From DATCMA01 sp036563645 (GTDB lineage Bacteria > Actinomycetota > Actinomycetes > Mycobacteriales > Micromonosporaceae), in assembly GCA_036563645.1 (NCBI GenBank), contig DATCMA010000011.1, positions 1 to 58,940 of the forward strand: DNA of 58,940 nt, in the 5' to 3' direction. A model generated the notes under the pieces. It worked only from the letters and a program-made list of their open reading frames with translations. It was not told the DNA's origin and made no database searches. Shown here in pieces: positions 47,280-56,513 of this stretch. Numbering within the stretch: the stretch's first letter is position 1; each line of letters starts with the position of its first letter. Position numbers and translations under genes: made by a program.

Positions 47280-48656
47280 CTAGCCGCGCCCCGGCTCGAC
47301 GAGGGGCACCGCGGCCGCGGCGACCAGTCGGCGGGCGATCCCCGGTACACCCGCCCAGTGCAGCGCGAGCTGGGAGGCGTGCACGCGGCGCCAGACGAAC
47401 CCCTCGTGCCGTCCGTTGCCCCACCGCCACGCGGGGGTCTGCCCGGCGCGCGGCACGAGCACCCCCCGGTGGTGCTTGTGCCCCCGGACCCGTTCCCCCG
47501 GCCGCGCCACCGCCGTCGCCGCCTGGGCGACCGCCTCCCGGTAGCCGATCACCGGCCGGTCTCGGATCTCGCCGACCGCGTCGAGCACCCCACACATCGG
47601 CCGACCCTCGACCTCCCGGGCCAACCACAGCAACCCCGCCCCCTCGGCGAGGACCGGGGCACCCGAGCGGGCAAGCTCCGCGACCGCCTCGGTCAACCGC
47701 CGGTTGGCGGCCAGGTCGTCGAGGTACGTCTCCGGCAGGGCGGCACCGATCACCAGCCCATCGGTGCCGTCCGGCAGCCGCTCGTCCCGCAACGGGTCGA
47801 CCGGGGCGACGGTTGCGCCGGCCGCGGTGAGCAGCTCCACGGCCTCCGGGTACGTGTAGGGCAGGGTGGCGGTGCCGGCCACCGCGATCACTGGACGGCG
47901 CGGTGGTGGCTCGTCGCCGGAGTCGTCCGACGCCGGGCTCCACGGCTCCCCCGGCAGCGCGGGGGCGCTGCGCGCCAGCGCGAGGATGCGGTCGAGGTCG
48001 AACGTGGCGGCCACCTCACCGAGCCGCCGCACGGCGCGGATCGCGTCAATGCTGCGGTGCGCGACCGGTACCACCCCGTGCTGGCGGGGCGGCAGCACCC
48101 CGGCGAGGTCGCCGCGGCGCACCACGCCGAGCACCGGCACGCCGATGTCGTCGAGGGCCTCGCGCAGCAGCTGCTCGTGCTGCTCGGAGGCGACCCGGTT
48201 GAGGATCACCCCGCCGAGGGTGAGCACCTCGTCGTACGCCCGGAAGCCGTGCACGAGCGCGGCGACCGACTGCCCGAACGCCGCCGCGTCCACCACGAGC
48301 ACCACCGGCGCGCGCAGCGTGACGGCGACGGACGCGGTGGACTCGTCCTCGGGGTAGCCGGTGAGCGTGTCGAAGAGCCCCATCGTCCCCTCGATCACCG
48401 CCAGGTCGGCCCCGGCTGCCCCGTGCGCAAACAGCGGGACGACGCGCTCCGCGCCGACCAGGTAGGGGTCGAGGTTGCGCCCCGGCCGACCCGCGGCGAG
48501 ACCGAGGTACGCGGCGTCCACATAGTCCGGACCGACGGTGAACCCGGCCACGGACAGCCCGCGGGCGGCGAACGCGGCGAGCAGCCCGATGCTGATCGCC
48601 GTCTTCCCGTGCCCCGAGGAGGGCGCGCTGATCACCACACGGGGGACAGCGGTCAT
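47280..48656 (-). CDS. cobB: cobyrinate a,c-diamide synthase (CobB/CbiA)
   Basis: A 458-residue ATP-dependent amidase of the CobB/CbiA family. The N-terminal dethiobiotin synthetase-like domain has SAPSSGHGKTAISIGLLAAF and GPDYVDAAYLGLAAGR. In the C-terminal glutamine amidotransferase domain the motif normally AEC(G/A)GL reads AEGAGLLWL: the nucleophilic Cys is replaced by Gly (codon GGG). LGGGYPE is also altered to IGAALPE. The ATG at 48656 has AAGGAG upstream. It may depend on free ammonia or another subunit. It is convergent with the penicillin-binding protein gene. Confidence 0.92.
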   Translation of the reverse strand: MTAVPRVVISAPSSGHGKTAISIGLLAAFAARGLSVAGFTVGPDYVDAAYLGLAAGRPGRNLDPYLVGAERVVPLFAHGAAGADLAVIEGTMGLFDTLTGYPEDESTASVAVTLRAPVVLVVDAAAFGQSVAALVHGFRAYDEVLTLGGVILNRVASEQHEQLLREALDDIGVPVLGVVRRGDLAGVLPPRQHGVVPVAHRSIDAIRAVRRLGEVAATFDLDRILALARSAPALPGEPWSPASDDSGDEPPPRRPVIAVAGTATLPYTYPEAVELLTAAGATVAPVDPLRDERLPDGTDGLVIGAALPETYLDDLAANRRLTEAVAELARSGAPVLAEGAGLLWLAREVEGRPMCGVLDAVGEIRDRPVIGYREAVAQAATAVARPGERVRGHKHHRGVLVPRAGQTPAWRWGNGRHEGFVWRRVHASQLALHWAGVPGIARRLVAAAAVPLVEPGRG

Positions 48657-48827
48657 GCACGCTCCTTCAGGGTGCGGGGTCGCCGACCCGCGCCCGGCTC
48701 GGACGGCCGGCTGACCCATGAGGATCAATCTGTCGCGGCTGACAATACCCGGCGGTGGCAGCGACGCTCATCGCACCCCGCGGCGGCCCGCCGCGGGCGG
48801 CGTCCCCCCGCCGGTACGCTCGCTGGC

Positions 48828-49664
48828 GTGTACCGGTTCCTCCTGACCCCCCGCTGGCTGGGGTACCTCGCGGTCACCCTGGTCGCGGCGGTGGTGATGG
48901 TCGGGCTCGGCAACTGGCAGCTCGACCGTTACCGGGAACGCAGCGCGATCAACGCGCGTATCGACGCAGCCGACCGAGCGGTTCCGGTGCCGCTGGCCGA
49001 GGCGGCTCCCCGGCCGAGCGATACCCCCGGAACGGCGGGTCCTCGGCCGTCCCGCGCCGCGGAGTGGACCCGCGTCACCGCGACCGGCCGGTACGACACT
49101 GCGAACACGGTGCTCGTGCGCAACCGCTCCGTCAACGGGCGGGTGGGGTTCGAGGTCCTGGTACCGCTGGTGCTCTCCGACGGCTCCGCCGTCCTCGTCA
49201 GTCGAGGCTGGGTGGCGCCCCCGGCGGGGGCGGGCGCGATGGCCCAGCCGGACGTGCCGGAACCCCCGGAGGGCCAGGTGACCGTGATCGGTCTGCTCCG
49301 CCTGCCGAGCTCCGCCTCGGACACGGTCACCCGTGAGCGGGGACGGTTGGAGACGCGCCGGATCGCGCTCCCTGCCATCGCGTCCCACCTGCCGTACCCG
49401 ATCTACGGCGGCTACGTGTCGCTCCGCAGCGAGGAGCCGCCGGCGAGCACCGCGCTCGTGCCGATTCCCGTGCGGCACGAGAACAGCTGGCAGAACCTCG
49501 GCTACGTCGTCCAGTGGTGGGCCTTCGCGGCGATGACCCTGCTCGGCTTCGGGTGGTTCGCACGCCGGGAGGCGCAGGAGCGGCGTGCGGCGCGCGGCGA
49601 GGACCGCATTCCCGAATCGACGCCCAGCCCGGCCGGCGAGGATCGGGTCACGGGGCACCCGTAG
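48828..49664 (+). CDS. SURF1-family cytochrome oxidase assembly protein
   Basis: A 278-residue membrane protein. N-terminal helix YLAVTLVAAVVMVGLGNWQLDRYRER with the SURF1 GxWQxxR-type signature; central NGRVGFEVLVPLVLSDGSAVLV and SRGW motif; C-terminal helix WQNLGYVVQWWAFAAMTLLG. It takes part in assembly of aa3-type cytochrome c oxidase. The GTG at 48828 is the start where homologues begin; the long open frame upstream is antisense to cobB and not coding. It is divergent from cobB. Confidence 0.9.
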   Translation: MYRFLLTPRWLGYLAVTLVAAVVMVGLGNWQLDRYRERSAINARIDAADRAVPVPLAEAAPRPSDTPGTAGPRPSRAAEWTRVTATGRYDTANTVLVRNRSVNGRVGFEVLVPLVLSDGSAVLVSRGWVAPPAGAGAMAQPDVPEPPEGQVTVIGLLRLPSSASDTVTRERGRLETRRIALPAIASHLPYPIYGGYVSLRSEEPPASTALVPIPVRHENSWQNLGYVVQWWAFAAMTLLGFGWFARREAQERRAARGEDRIPESTPSPAGEDRVTGHP

Positions 49665-49702
49665 CCACGGGATCGCCGCGGGCGCCCGATAGGGTCCCGG
49701 TT

Positions 49703-50083
49703 ATGAGCGTCGATTCCGGGGCCACGCCTGGGCTCGTGATCGCCCGAATCGCCGAGATCAGCGTGACGCCGGTGGCCGTGCGGACCCCGGCCGGTGAGCT
49801 GCCCTTGGCGGGGTCGACGTGGCACGTGACCGACGTCTTCTGGCACGCCGAACGGACGACTCCCGTCTGGGCGATCCTGGCCGCCGTGCTCGGCTCGTGC
49901 GTGGCGCCCGGGTTGAGTCTGCTGCTCCTGCGGGTCAAGCGGACCGTGCACCGGGGGGTGGTCGAGGTCGCGGTCACCCACGGCGCCCATCGGTACGTCG
50001 CGCGTGTCGCCGTCGCGAACCAGGCCCAGGCGCGGTGGGTGTACGACGAGGTCGCGTACATCCGCGCCCTCGCCGCCCTGTGA
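49703..50083 (+). CDS. small single-pass membrane protein, hypothetical
   Basis: A 126-residue protein. One membrane helix (about 55-78, VWAILAAVLGSCVAPGLSLLLL) separates an N-terminal beta-type segment with GSTWHVTDVFWHAERTTPVW from a C-terminal segment with VHRGVVEVAVTHGAHRYVAR. An AGGG element precedes the ATG at 49703. It follows SURF1 by 38 bp. The family is not recognised, though similar short actinobacterial proteins exist. Confidence 0.6.
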   Translation: MSVDSGATPGLVIARIAEISVTPVAVRTPAGELPLAGSTWHVTDVFWHAERTTPVWAILAAVLGSCVAPGLSLLLLRVKRTVHRGVVEVAVTHGAHRYVARVAVANQAQARWVYDEVAYIRALAAL

Positions 50084-50090
50084 GCGTCGG

Positions 50091-51458
50091 TCAGTTTTCC
50101 GACCGCCCCGCCTCCGCGATCGCGGCGAGCAGGAGCGCCTCGGCGAGGCAGGCGCGCTGGAACTCCCCCAGGTGCAGGCTCTCGTTCGGGCCGTGCGCCC
50201 GAGAGTGCGGGTCCTCCACGCCGGTGACCAGGATCGTCGCCTCCGGGAACAGCTTCTGGAACGTGGCGATGAAGGGAATCGACCCCCCGATTCCCATCTC
50301 CACCGGCTCCACCCCGTCCCACGCGGCTCGATACGCGGCGCGGGCCGCCGCGTACACCGGCCCTGAGGTGTCCAAGACGCAGGGCTCCCCGTCCTGCTCC
50401 AGCGCCACGGTCACGTGGGCGCCCCACGGCGCGTTCCGCTCGAGGTGCGCCGCCAGAGCCGCGTACGCCCGCTGCGGATCGTCCCCGGGGGCCAGCCGCA
50501 GGCTCACTTTCGCCGACGCCGACGGGACCAGGGCGTTCGGCGCCACCGCGGTCGCCGGGGCGTCGATGCCGAGCACGGAGATGGCGGGCTTGTGCCAGAT
50601 CCGATCGGTCAGCCGGCCGGTGCCCAGGAACCGCACCCCGTCGAGCATCCCCGCTTCACTGCGCAGCCGCTCCTCGGGGTAGTCGACCGTCGCGCTCTCC
50701 CGCGCCACCAGACCCGGGACCGCGACGTCACCGGCCTCGTCGTGCAGGGTGGCGAGCAGCCGGCACAGCACGGTCAGCGCGTCCGGCACCGCGCCGCCGA
50801 AGATGCCGCTGTGCACGGCCTGGGCGAGGACCCGGACGGTGACGACGCAGTTGACCAGCCCGCGCAGCGACGTGGTGAACGCCGGCACGCCGATGTCCCA
50901 GTTCGCGGAGTCGGCGATGACGATGACGTCCGCGGTGAGGTCGTCGCGGTACTCGGTGAGCAGCCGCTCCAGCGACCCAGATCCGAACTCCTCCTCGCCT
51001 TCGATGAAGACCGTCACCCCGACCGGCAGCGCGTCTCCGAAGGCGCGCAACGCGGCGACGTGCGCCATGATCCCGGCCTTGTCGTCGGCCGCTCCCCGGC
51101 CGTAGAGACGGCCGTCGCGTTCGACGGGCTCGAAGGGGTCGCTGTGCCACAGCGCGAGGTCGCCCGGCGGCTGCACGTCGTGGTGCGCGTAGAGCAGCAC
51201 CGTCGGCGCTCCAGGCGGAGCGGGGCGCCGGCCGAGGACCGCGGGTTGTCCGCCGCTGCTCACCATCCGAACGTCGAGGCCACAGCCGCGAAGCAGCTCC
51301 GCGACGGCCTCCGCGGAGCGCGCCACATGACTGTGGTCAAATCCGTCGAACGCGATACCGGGAATCCGAATCAGGCGTTCCAAGTCGGCGCGGACACCGG
51401 GCATCTCGCGGGCGATCGCGGCGCGCAGCTCAGCTTCGGTGAGAATCGGCGCGGTCAT
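50091..51458 (-). CDS. M20-family dipeptidase
   Basis: A 455-residue metallopeptidase of the ArgE/DapE/CNDP group. Zinc-site blocks are LLYAHHDVQPPG, YGRGAADDKAG, IEGEEEFGSGSLE, and HGPNESLHL; the dimerisation domain starts with HSGIFGGAVPDAL. It cleaves dipeptides or deacylates amino acids in the cytosol. The ATG at 51458 overlaps the end of the kinase gene by 4 bp. It is convergent with the upstream small membrane protein gene. Confidence 0.92.
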   Translation of the reverse strand: MTAPILTEAELRAAIAREMPGVRADLERLIRIPGIAFDGFDHSHVARSAEAVAELLRGCGLDVRMVSSGGQPAVLGRRPAPPGAPTVLLYAHHDVQPPGDLALWHSDPFEPVERDGRLYGRGAADDKAGIMAHVAALRAFGDALPVGVTVFIEGEEEFGSGSLERLLTEYRDDLTADVIVIADSANWDIGVPAFTTSLRGLVNCVVTVRVLAQAVHSGIFGGAVPDALTVLCRLLATLHDEAGDVAVPGLVARESATVDYPEERLRSEAGMLDGVRFLGTGRLTDRIWHKPAISVLGIDAPATAVAPNALVPSASAKVSLRLAPGDDPQRAYAALAAHLERNAPWGAHVTVALEQDGEPCVLDTSGPVYAAARAAYRAAWDGVEPVEMGIGGSIPFIATFQKLFPEATILVTGVEDPHSRAHGPNESLHLGEFQRACLAEALLLAAIAEAGRSEN

Positions 51459-52072
51459 GACGGTGATCGTAGGTCGATACGCACGTACTCCACGTCCGGG
51501 TCGTACGACACGTCAGGGGCGCCGGCGACGACCAGGTCGACGTGGGCCGCGGTCGCCTCATCACGGAAGTGGCGCTCCTCCCGCTCGCGCCAGTGGGCAA
51601 GCTGCGCCTGCATCGCCGTACCGTCCCGGGCAAGGGAGCGCGCTTCGCGAATCTGCCGAGGCGCGTCGACGAAGACCGCGAAGCTCAGGCGCGCGCGGGC
51701 CGCTTCCCGCGCCACCGTGCTCCCCTCCAGGATCACGACGGGCGCCGGCGGCACCTCAATCCACTCCGGACTGAACGTGCCGCGCCGCCAGTCGTACCGC
51801 CGGTACCGCCCGGGCTGGCCCGCCGCCAGCGGCCGGAGCACCCACTCCTCCAGGCGGGGCCAGAAGGTGAACTGGTCCGCCCACCCATCGAGGAGATCGT
51901 CGCTGTGCACCACCGGGGTTCCCGGCAGCGCCGCGGCGAGACGGGCGGCGAAGAAGGTCTTCCCCGCGGCGCTCGGCCCGTCGACTGCCACGAGTCGGGT
52001 GCGCCCCAGCCGGGGCGGCCGGCGCCGTACCCGCGCGGCGAGGTCCCGGTACGTCTCTATCACCATCCCCAC
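51455..52072 (-). CDS. uridine kinase-like P-loop kinase
   Basis: 205 residues. The P-loop VDGPSAAGKTFFAAR at about 30-44 and the base-binding aspartates in HSDDLLDG are typical of the uridine/phosphoribulokinase-like kinases. The rest fits the small actinobacterial group often annotated as uridine kinase, but the substrate is not certain. GTG 52072 or ATG 52066 could be the start. It overlaps the M20 gene by 4 bp, so the two form an operon. Confidence 0.75.
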   Translation of the reverse strand: MGMVIETYRDLAARVRRRPPRLGRTRLVAVDGPSAAGKTFFAARLAAALPGTPVVHSDDLLDGWADQFTFWPRLEEWVLRPLAAGQPGRYRRYDWRRGTFSPEWIEVPPAPVVILEGSTVAREAARARLSFAVFVDAPRQIREARSLARDGTAMQAQLAHWREREERHFRDEATAAHVDLVVAGAPDVSYDPDVEYVRIDLRSPS

Positions 52073-52134
52073 CGACGCTACCGGCGGCGCGGGCGCACCA
52101 GTGGGGTGCCCGGGATGCGACGACCGGGGACAGC

Positions 52135-53790
52135 TCAGACGGTGAACTCGGCGACGATCCGGCGCAGCTCCTCCGACATCCGCGACAACTCACTCGCCGC
52201 GCGCTGGGCTTGCTGGACACCCGCGGCCGTCGACTGCGCTGCCTGAGCGACCCCGGAGATGTTCTGGGCGATTTGCGCCGACCCCGACGCCGCCTCGGTG
52301 ACATTGCGGCTGATCTCCGCGCTGGTCGCGCTCTGTTGGTCCACAGCGGAGGCGATCGTCGTTGAGAACGACGTGATCTTCTCGATCACCTGGATGATCT
52401 CCGCGATCGCCTTGACCGCGGTCTCGCTGTCCGCCTGGATCGCCGCGATCTGCCGCGAAATCTCGCCGGTCGCGCGGGCGGTCTCCTGGGCGAGGTCCTT
52501 CACCTCGCTGGCGACCACCGCGAATCCCTTGCCCGTCTCCCCCGCCCGGGCCGCCTCGATCGTGGCGTTGAGCGCGAGCAGGTTGGTCTGCTCCGCGATC
52601 GCGGTGATGAGGTTGGTGACGTTGCCGATCTCCGAACTCGACACGCTGAGCTTGGCAACCGCCTTGCTCACCGACTCCGCGATCTCATTGGCGGTCTGGG
52701 CCACCCGCGCCGCCTCGCTGGCGCTGTTGGCGATCTCGCTGATCGAGGTGCCCATCTCCTCGCTTCTATTCGCCACCGAGTGAATATTGGCGGACACCTG
52801 TTCCGCGGTGGTCGCCGCGATCTCCGCCTCCCGGCTGGTCTCCTGGGCACCCTGAGTGATTTGGTCGCTGATGGCGGAGAGCTCGCTCGCGGCGTCCGCC
52901 AGGGCGTGCCCGCTGCGCCGCATGACGCCGAGCACCCGCCGCAGGTGCTCGATCGCCTCATCCAACGCCGCGGCCATCCGGCCGACTTCGTCTCTGCCGC
53001 GCACGCCCGTGGTCACGGTGAGGTCGCCCTTGGCGAGCGCACCCACGACGAGCGCCACCCGGTCGATGGAGCGGGTCACCGAGCGAGCGATGACGAGGCC
53101 GATCAGCAGGGTGGCCAGCACGCCGACGACGAGGAAGACCGTCGCGTTACGCCAGGTCGTGGCGTAGGCCGTCCGCGAATCCGCGTTGGCCATCTGAGCG
53201 GCGATCGTCTCGATCTCGATCAGGTTGCCCAACGCCACGTCGATCTTCTGGGACGCGGGCAGGGCGACGCTGTCGCGGGCGATGGCAAAGGCCTCGCGGT
53301 CGCCGGCGCGCACCGCGGGCACGAGCTTGGTGTCCCGGGCTTCCCGATACTCGGCGAGCCCTTCGCGCAGCAAGTCGACGTTCTTGCCGCGACCATCGCT
53401 GCGGTCCCGATTGGCGTACGCGCTGAGCGCGGCGTCGACGTCCTCGTCGAGCTCGCTCAGCTCACCGATGAACTGCTCCCGGAGACTCTCCGTGCTCGAC
53501 AACGCGGCGTCGACCACGGCCGCGCGCATGGCCATGACCGCGTTCTCCAGCTGCCGCAGCTCGGTGAGGGCGAGCATGTTGTGCTGGTAGATGCGGTCGG
53601 AGGTGGCCTGCATGCGCGTCATGCTCATGAGTGAGGTCACGCCGACGGCGGTGGCGATCACGGCGCCGAGCACCACAATGATCAGGAACTTGCCGCGCAA
53701 CCGCAGATTGCCGAGCCAGCGCATGGGGAGGCGCACGCGATGCGAGCGGGCGGGACCAGTGTGCGCGGTAGACCGGGCTTGCTTGTCCAT
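52135..53790 (-). CDS. methyl-accepting chemotaxis protein (4HB type)
   Basis: A 551-residue chemoreceptor. A first membrane helix (FLIIVVLGAVIATAVGVTSL) and a second (VFLVVGVLATLLIGLVIA) flank an extracytoplasmic four-helix bundle of about 150 residues. A HAMP domain (RSIDRVALVVGALAKGDLTV) and the signalling coiled coil follow, with the conserved tip NLLALNATIEAARAGETGKG. The ATG at 53790 has GGAGGACGAGG upstream. No cheA, cheW or flagellar gene is in the window, so its partners are elsewhere or it serves non-motility signalling. Confidence 0.92.
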   Translation of the reverse strand: MDKQARSTAHTGPARSHRVRLPMRWLGNLRLRGKFLIIVVLGAVIATAVGVTSLMSMTRMQATSDRIYQHNMLALTELRQLENAVMAMRAAVVDAALSSTESLREQFIGELSELDEDVDAALSAYANRDRSDGRGKNVDLLREGLAEYREARDTKLVPAVRAGDREAFAIARDSVALPASQKIDVALGNLIEIETIAAQMANADSRTAYATTWRNATVFLVVGVLATLLIGLVIARSVTRSIDRVALVVGALAKGDLTVTTGVRGRDEVGRMAAALDEAIEHLRRVLGVMRRSGHALADAASELSAISDQITQGAQETSREAEIAATTAEQVSANIHSVANRSEEMGTSISEIANSASEAARVAQTANEIAESVSKAVAKLSVSSSEIGNVTNLITAIAEQTNLLALNATIEAARAGETGKGFAVVASEVKDLAQETARATGEISRQIAAIQADSETAVKAIAEIIQVIEKITSFSTTIASAVDQQSATSAEISRNVTEAASGSAQIAQNISGVAQAAQSTAAGVQQAQRAASELSRMSEELRRIVAEFTV

Positions 53791-54130
53791 CGGCCTCGTC
53801 CTCCAGTGTCAGGCGTTCACGCCGTCGGGCCGTCGGCGTGAGCCGCCGGCGAGACCCGTGCCGGCGCACCCGACGCGTGGTGACCGCGTGCCCAGGCAAG
53901 GCGTGACGGCGTGCACATTGCCACCGCAGTGATCGGCACGTGACCACCCGAGGTAAGGACTTTCACACCTCCCCGTCCTTGACTGCTCAACAGATTGGGT
54001 GTCTCGCCGATTAGGCCACCAGCGAATGCGTCATCCGACCGGGTACTACTCGGCGCGGCACCGTCGAGTCACCCGACCCGATACGGCCTCGGCGCGGCAG
54101 CGCCGACGACAGGAGAGCGACGGTTGGCTT
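53791..54130. other. divergent region between the chemoreceptor and the binding protein
   Basis: 340 bp without a gene. It contains two G+C-rich hairpins (ACGCCG/CGGCGT and GCCGGC/GCCGGC around 53820-53880) in the chemoreceptor leader and a TTGACT at about 53981 on the + strand, a possible -35 for the binding-protein gene. No known riboswitch fold was recognised. Confidence 0.4.
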
Positions 54131-55429
54131 ATGCGCGCAACTCACCGGCTGCGGCGATCCGTAATGGGTGTTGTCGGAGCGGCCCTCGTCGGGTTCACGG
54201 CGGCCTGTGGCGGCTCAGGGACAACCAGCAATGTCGCTGTCCAGGTATGGGCGCTGGTCGATCCACAGAACGAGCCGGTTATTCAGCAGGGAGTCGATGA
54301 GTTCAACAAGAACTCCTCCGTCAAGGCTGAGTTCCGCGCGTTCCCCAATGCCTGGTACAAACTCAAACTCCAGACCGCGATCGACGCGCTCAACACTCCC
54401 GACGTCTTCCTGAACTGGGGTGGCGCCAGCCTGGCGCAGTACGTCAAGGAAGGTCTCGTCGCCGACCTCACCCCGACGTTGCGCGAGAACCCAGACGTTG
54501 CCAACGCGTTCCTGCCGAGCGTGCTCGAGGTGGGCAAGGTGGACGGCAAGCAATATGGCTTGCCGATGAACGGGATCCAGCCAGTTCTGCTCTTCTACAA
54601 CAAGGCCGTCTTCGACCAGGCCGGCGTGCAACCACCGCAGACGTTCGACGACCTCCTCACCCTGGTCGACGAGTTCAAGAAGCAGGGCATCGTGCCGATC
54701 GCGCTGCCGGGCACGCAGACGTGGACCATGCTCATGTGGCTGGAGTACCTCCTGGACCGCATCGGCGGGCCGGAGAAGTTCGAGGCCATCGCCGCCGGGA
54801 AGGATGGTGCCTGGGCGGACCCGGCCGTACGGCGCGCCTTGGAGCTCTGTCAGGAGCTGGTGCGTCGCGGCGCGTTCGGCGACAACTTCGCCTCCATTAC
54901 CTACGACGCCGCTGGTTCCCCTCGCATGTTGGCGAAGGGCGAGGCGGCGATGATCCTGATGGGCAGCTGGGAGTACCCGAGCCAGCTCTCCTACCACCCC
55001 GACTTCGTCGCCAGCGGCAACCTGGGGTGGACGACCTTCCCAACCGTCCCCGGAGGGACCGGCGATCCGAAGAATGTCGTCGGCAACCCCAGCAACTACT
55101 TCTCGGTTCGGGCCGACCGGCCGGCCACGAAAGCGGCGATCGAGTTTCTCATGCGGACGCTGACCTCAGAGTCGCACATCAACGCTCTGATCAAGTCGGG
55201 TCAGGTGCCCGCGGTCAAGGGTGTGGAGAGCAAGCTCGCGGGCACGGACACCGCTGACTTCACCACGTTCACCTACAAGCTCGTCGCGGAAGCGCCATCG
55301 TTCACCCAGTCCTGGGACCAGGCGCTGCCCAGCACGGTGGCCAACGAGATGCTGGAGAATCTCCGGCGGCTCTTCCTCCTGGAGATCACGCCGGACGAGT
55401 TCGTCCAGAAGATGGAGGCGGTGAGCTGA
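54131..55429 (+). CDS. ABC transporter substrate-binding lipoprotein (sugar type)
   Basis: A 432-residue secreted lipoprotein. The lipobox ends with acylated Cys26 in VGFTAAC. The mature part is a family 1 extracellular solute-binding protein (FLNWGGASLAQYVKEGLVAD, GLPMNGIQPVLLFYNKAVFD, MILMGSWEYPSQLSY), of the kind that feeds CUT1-type sugar importers. No permease or ATPase gene follows; the next gene is cobD on the opposite strand. The ATG at 54131 lacks a close ribosome binding site and the frame is open upstream to 53999, so the start is less certain. Confidence 0.9.
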   Translation: MRATHRLRRSVMGVVGAALVGFTAACGGSGTTSNVAVQVWALVDPQNEPVIQQGVDEFNKNSSVKAEFRAFPNAWYKLKLQTAIDALNTPDVFLNWGGASLAQYVKEGLVADLTPTLRENPDVANAFLPSVLEVGKVDGKQYGLPMNGIQPVLLFYNKAVFDQAGVQPPQTFDDLLTLVDEFKKQGIVPIALPGTQTWTMLMWLEYLLDRIGGPEKFEAIAAGKDGAWADPAVRRALELCQELVRRGAFGDNFASITYDAAGSPRMLAKGEAAMILMGSWEYPSQLSYHPDFVASGNLGWTTFPTVPGGTGDPKNVVGNPSNYFSVRADRPATKAAIEFLMRTLTSESHINALIKSGQVPAVKGVESKLAGTDTADFTTFTYKLVAEAPSFTQSWDQALPSTVANEMLENLRRLFLLEITPDEFVQKMEAVS

Positions 55430-55505
55430 CACGCCCCGTCGCCAGCGACGGAGTTCGTGCTTGTCGTCGGCACCGCCGCAGCGCGACGGGACGGACAGCC
55501 GGTGC

Positions 55506-56489
55506 TCACCGGCGCCGACAACGGAGGCGTGGGCGGGGCGCGGCGGCGACGAGCAGCGCGGCGCCGAGTGCGGCGAGCCCGACGGCGCGGGAGAGCCGGG
55601 CCGCGCGGGGGATGTGCGCCGCGGTCGGCCGCGGGCCATCGCCGATCAGTGGGCGCGTCTCAGCGCGTCCAAAGTAGATGTTCCTCCCGCCGAGCCGCAC
55701 CCGCAGCGCTCCCGCGAACGCGGCCTCGCACTGGCCAGCGTTGGGGCTGGGGTGGTCATGGCGATCCCGGCGCCACACCCGCCAGGCTTCCCGCCAATCG
55801 CCCCCGACGAGGGGCGCCGCCGCCACGGTGAGCACACCCGTCAGCCGGGACGGCACGAAATTGAGGAGATCGTCCAACCGCGCGGACGGCGTACCGAAGC
55901 GGCGGTAGCGCTCCGAGCGGTGCCCCACCATCGCGTCGAGCGTGTTCGCCGCACGGTAGCCGAGGAGCCCAGGCAGGCCGGCGACCGCTCCCCACACCAG
56001 CGGCGCGACCTCGGCGTCGGAGGTGTTCTCAGCGACTGATTCCACAGTGGCTCGTGCCAATTCCGGAGCGTCGAGGGCGGAGGGATCGCGGCCACAGAGG
56101 TGATGGAGCCGCGCCCGGGCGCCCGGCACGTCCCCGTCGCGCAACATCTGGGACATGACACCGGCCTCAGCACGCAGCCGTCGCCCACCGAGCACCGTCC
56201 ACGTGGCCGCGGCCGTCAGGACGGCACGGGCAAGGGGACGGTGGCGGGTGACGGCGGCCGCCGTCGCGGCACCGAGCACGGGCACGCCGACCGCGATCGC
56301 GGTATAGGCCGCTCCGGCTGCGCGGCTGGGGCGGTAGAGGCGACGTTCCAGCGCGGTCGCCGCTCGACCGAAACCGGCCACCGGGTGGAACCGAGCCGGA
56401 TCGCCGAACAGGCTGTCGAGCAGGTAGCCCACGGCGAGACCAGCGGCGTTCGCCATACCCATCCGTGACCGGCCCGCGAAATACCGCAA
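55506..56489 (-). CDS. cobD: adenosylcobinamide-phosphate synthase (CobD/CbiB)
   Basis: A 327-residue polytopic membrane protein. It links cobyric acid to aminopropanol phosphate. Family blocks are YLLDSLFGDPARFHPVAGFG at the N-terminus, RATVESVAENTSDAEVAPL, NTLDAMVGHRSERYRRFG, HPSPNAGQCEAAFAGALRVRL near the C-terminus. The frame begins with TTG 56489, which has GGAGG upstream; ATG 56462 or 56456 are closer to where homologues start. It lies apart from the other cobalamin genes, downstream of the SSB paralogue. Confidence 0.93.
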   Translation of the reverse strand: MRYFAGRSRMGMANAAGLAVGYLLDSLFGDPARFHPVAGFGRAATALERRLYRPSRAAGAAYTAIAVGVPVLGAATAAAVTRHRPLARAVLTAAATWTVLGGRRLRAEAGVMSQMLRDGDVPGARARLHHLCGRDPSALDAPELARATVESVAENTSDAEVAPLVWGAVAGLPGLLGYRAANTLDAMVGHRSERYRRFGTPSARLDDLLNFVPSRLTGVLTVAAAPLVGGDWREAWRVWRRDRHDHPSPNAGQCEAAFAGALRVRLGGRNIYFGRAETRPLIGDGPRPTAAHIPRAARLSRAVGLAALGAALLVAAAPRPRLRCRRR

Positions 56490-56513
56490 CGGATCATCAC
56501 CTCCGATCGGAGC

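Noticed and set aside
53791..53950. Possible cyclic di-GMP riboswitch in the chemoreceptor leader, suggested by several hairpins.
   Set aside because: The conserved core bases of the GEMM fold could not be matched; the hairpins are simple GC-rich stems.
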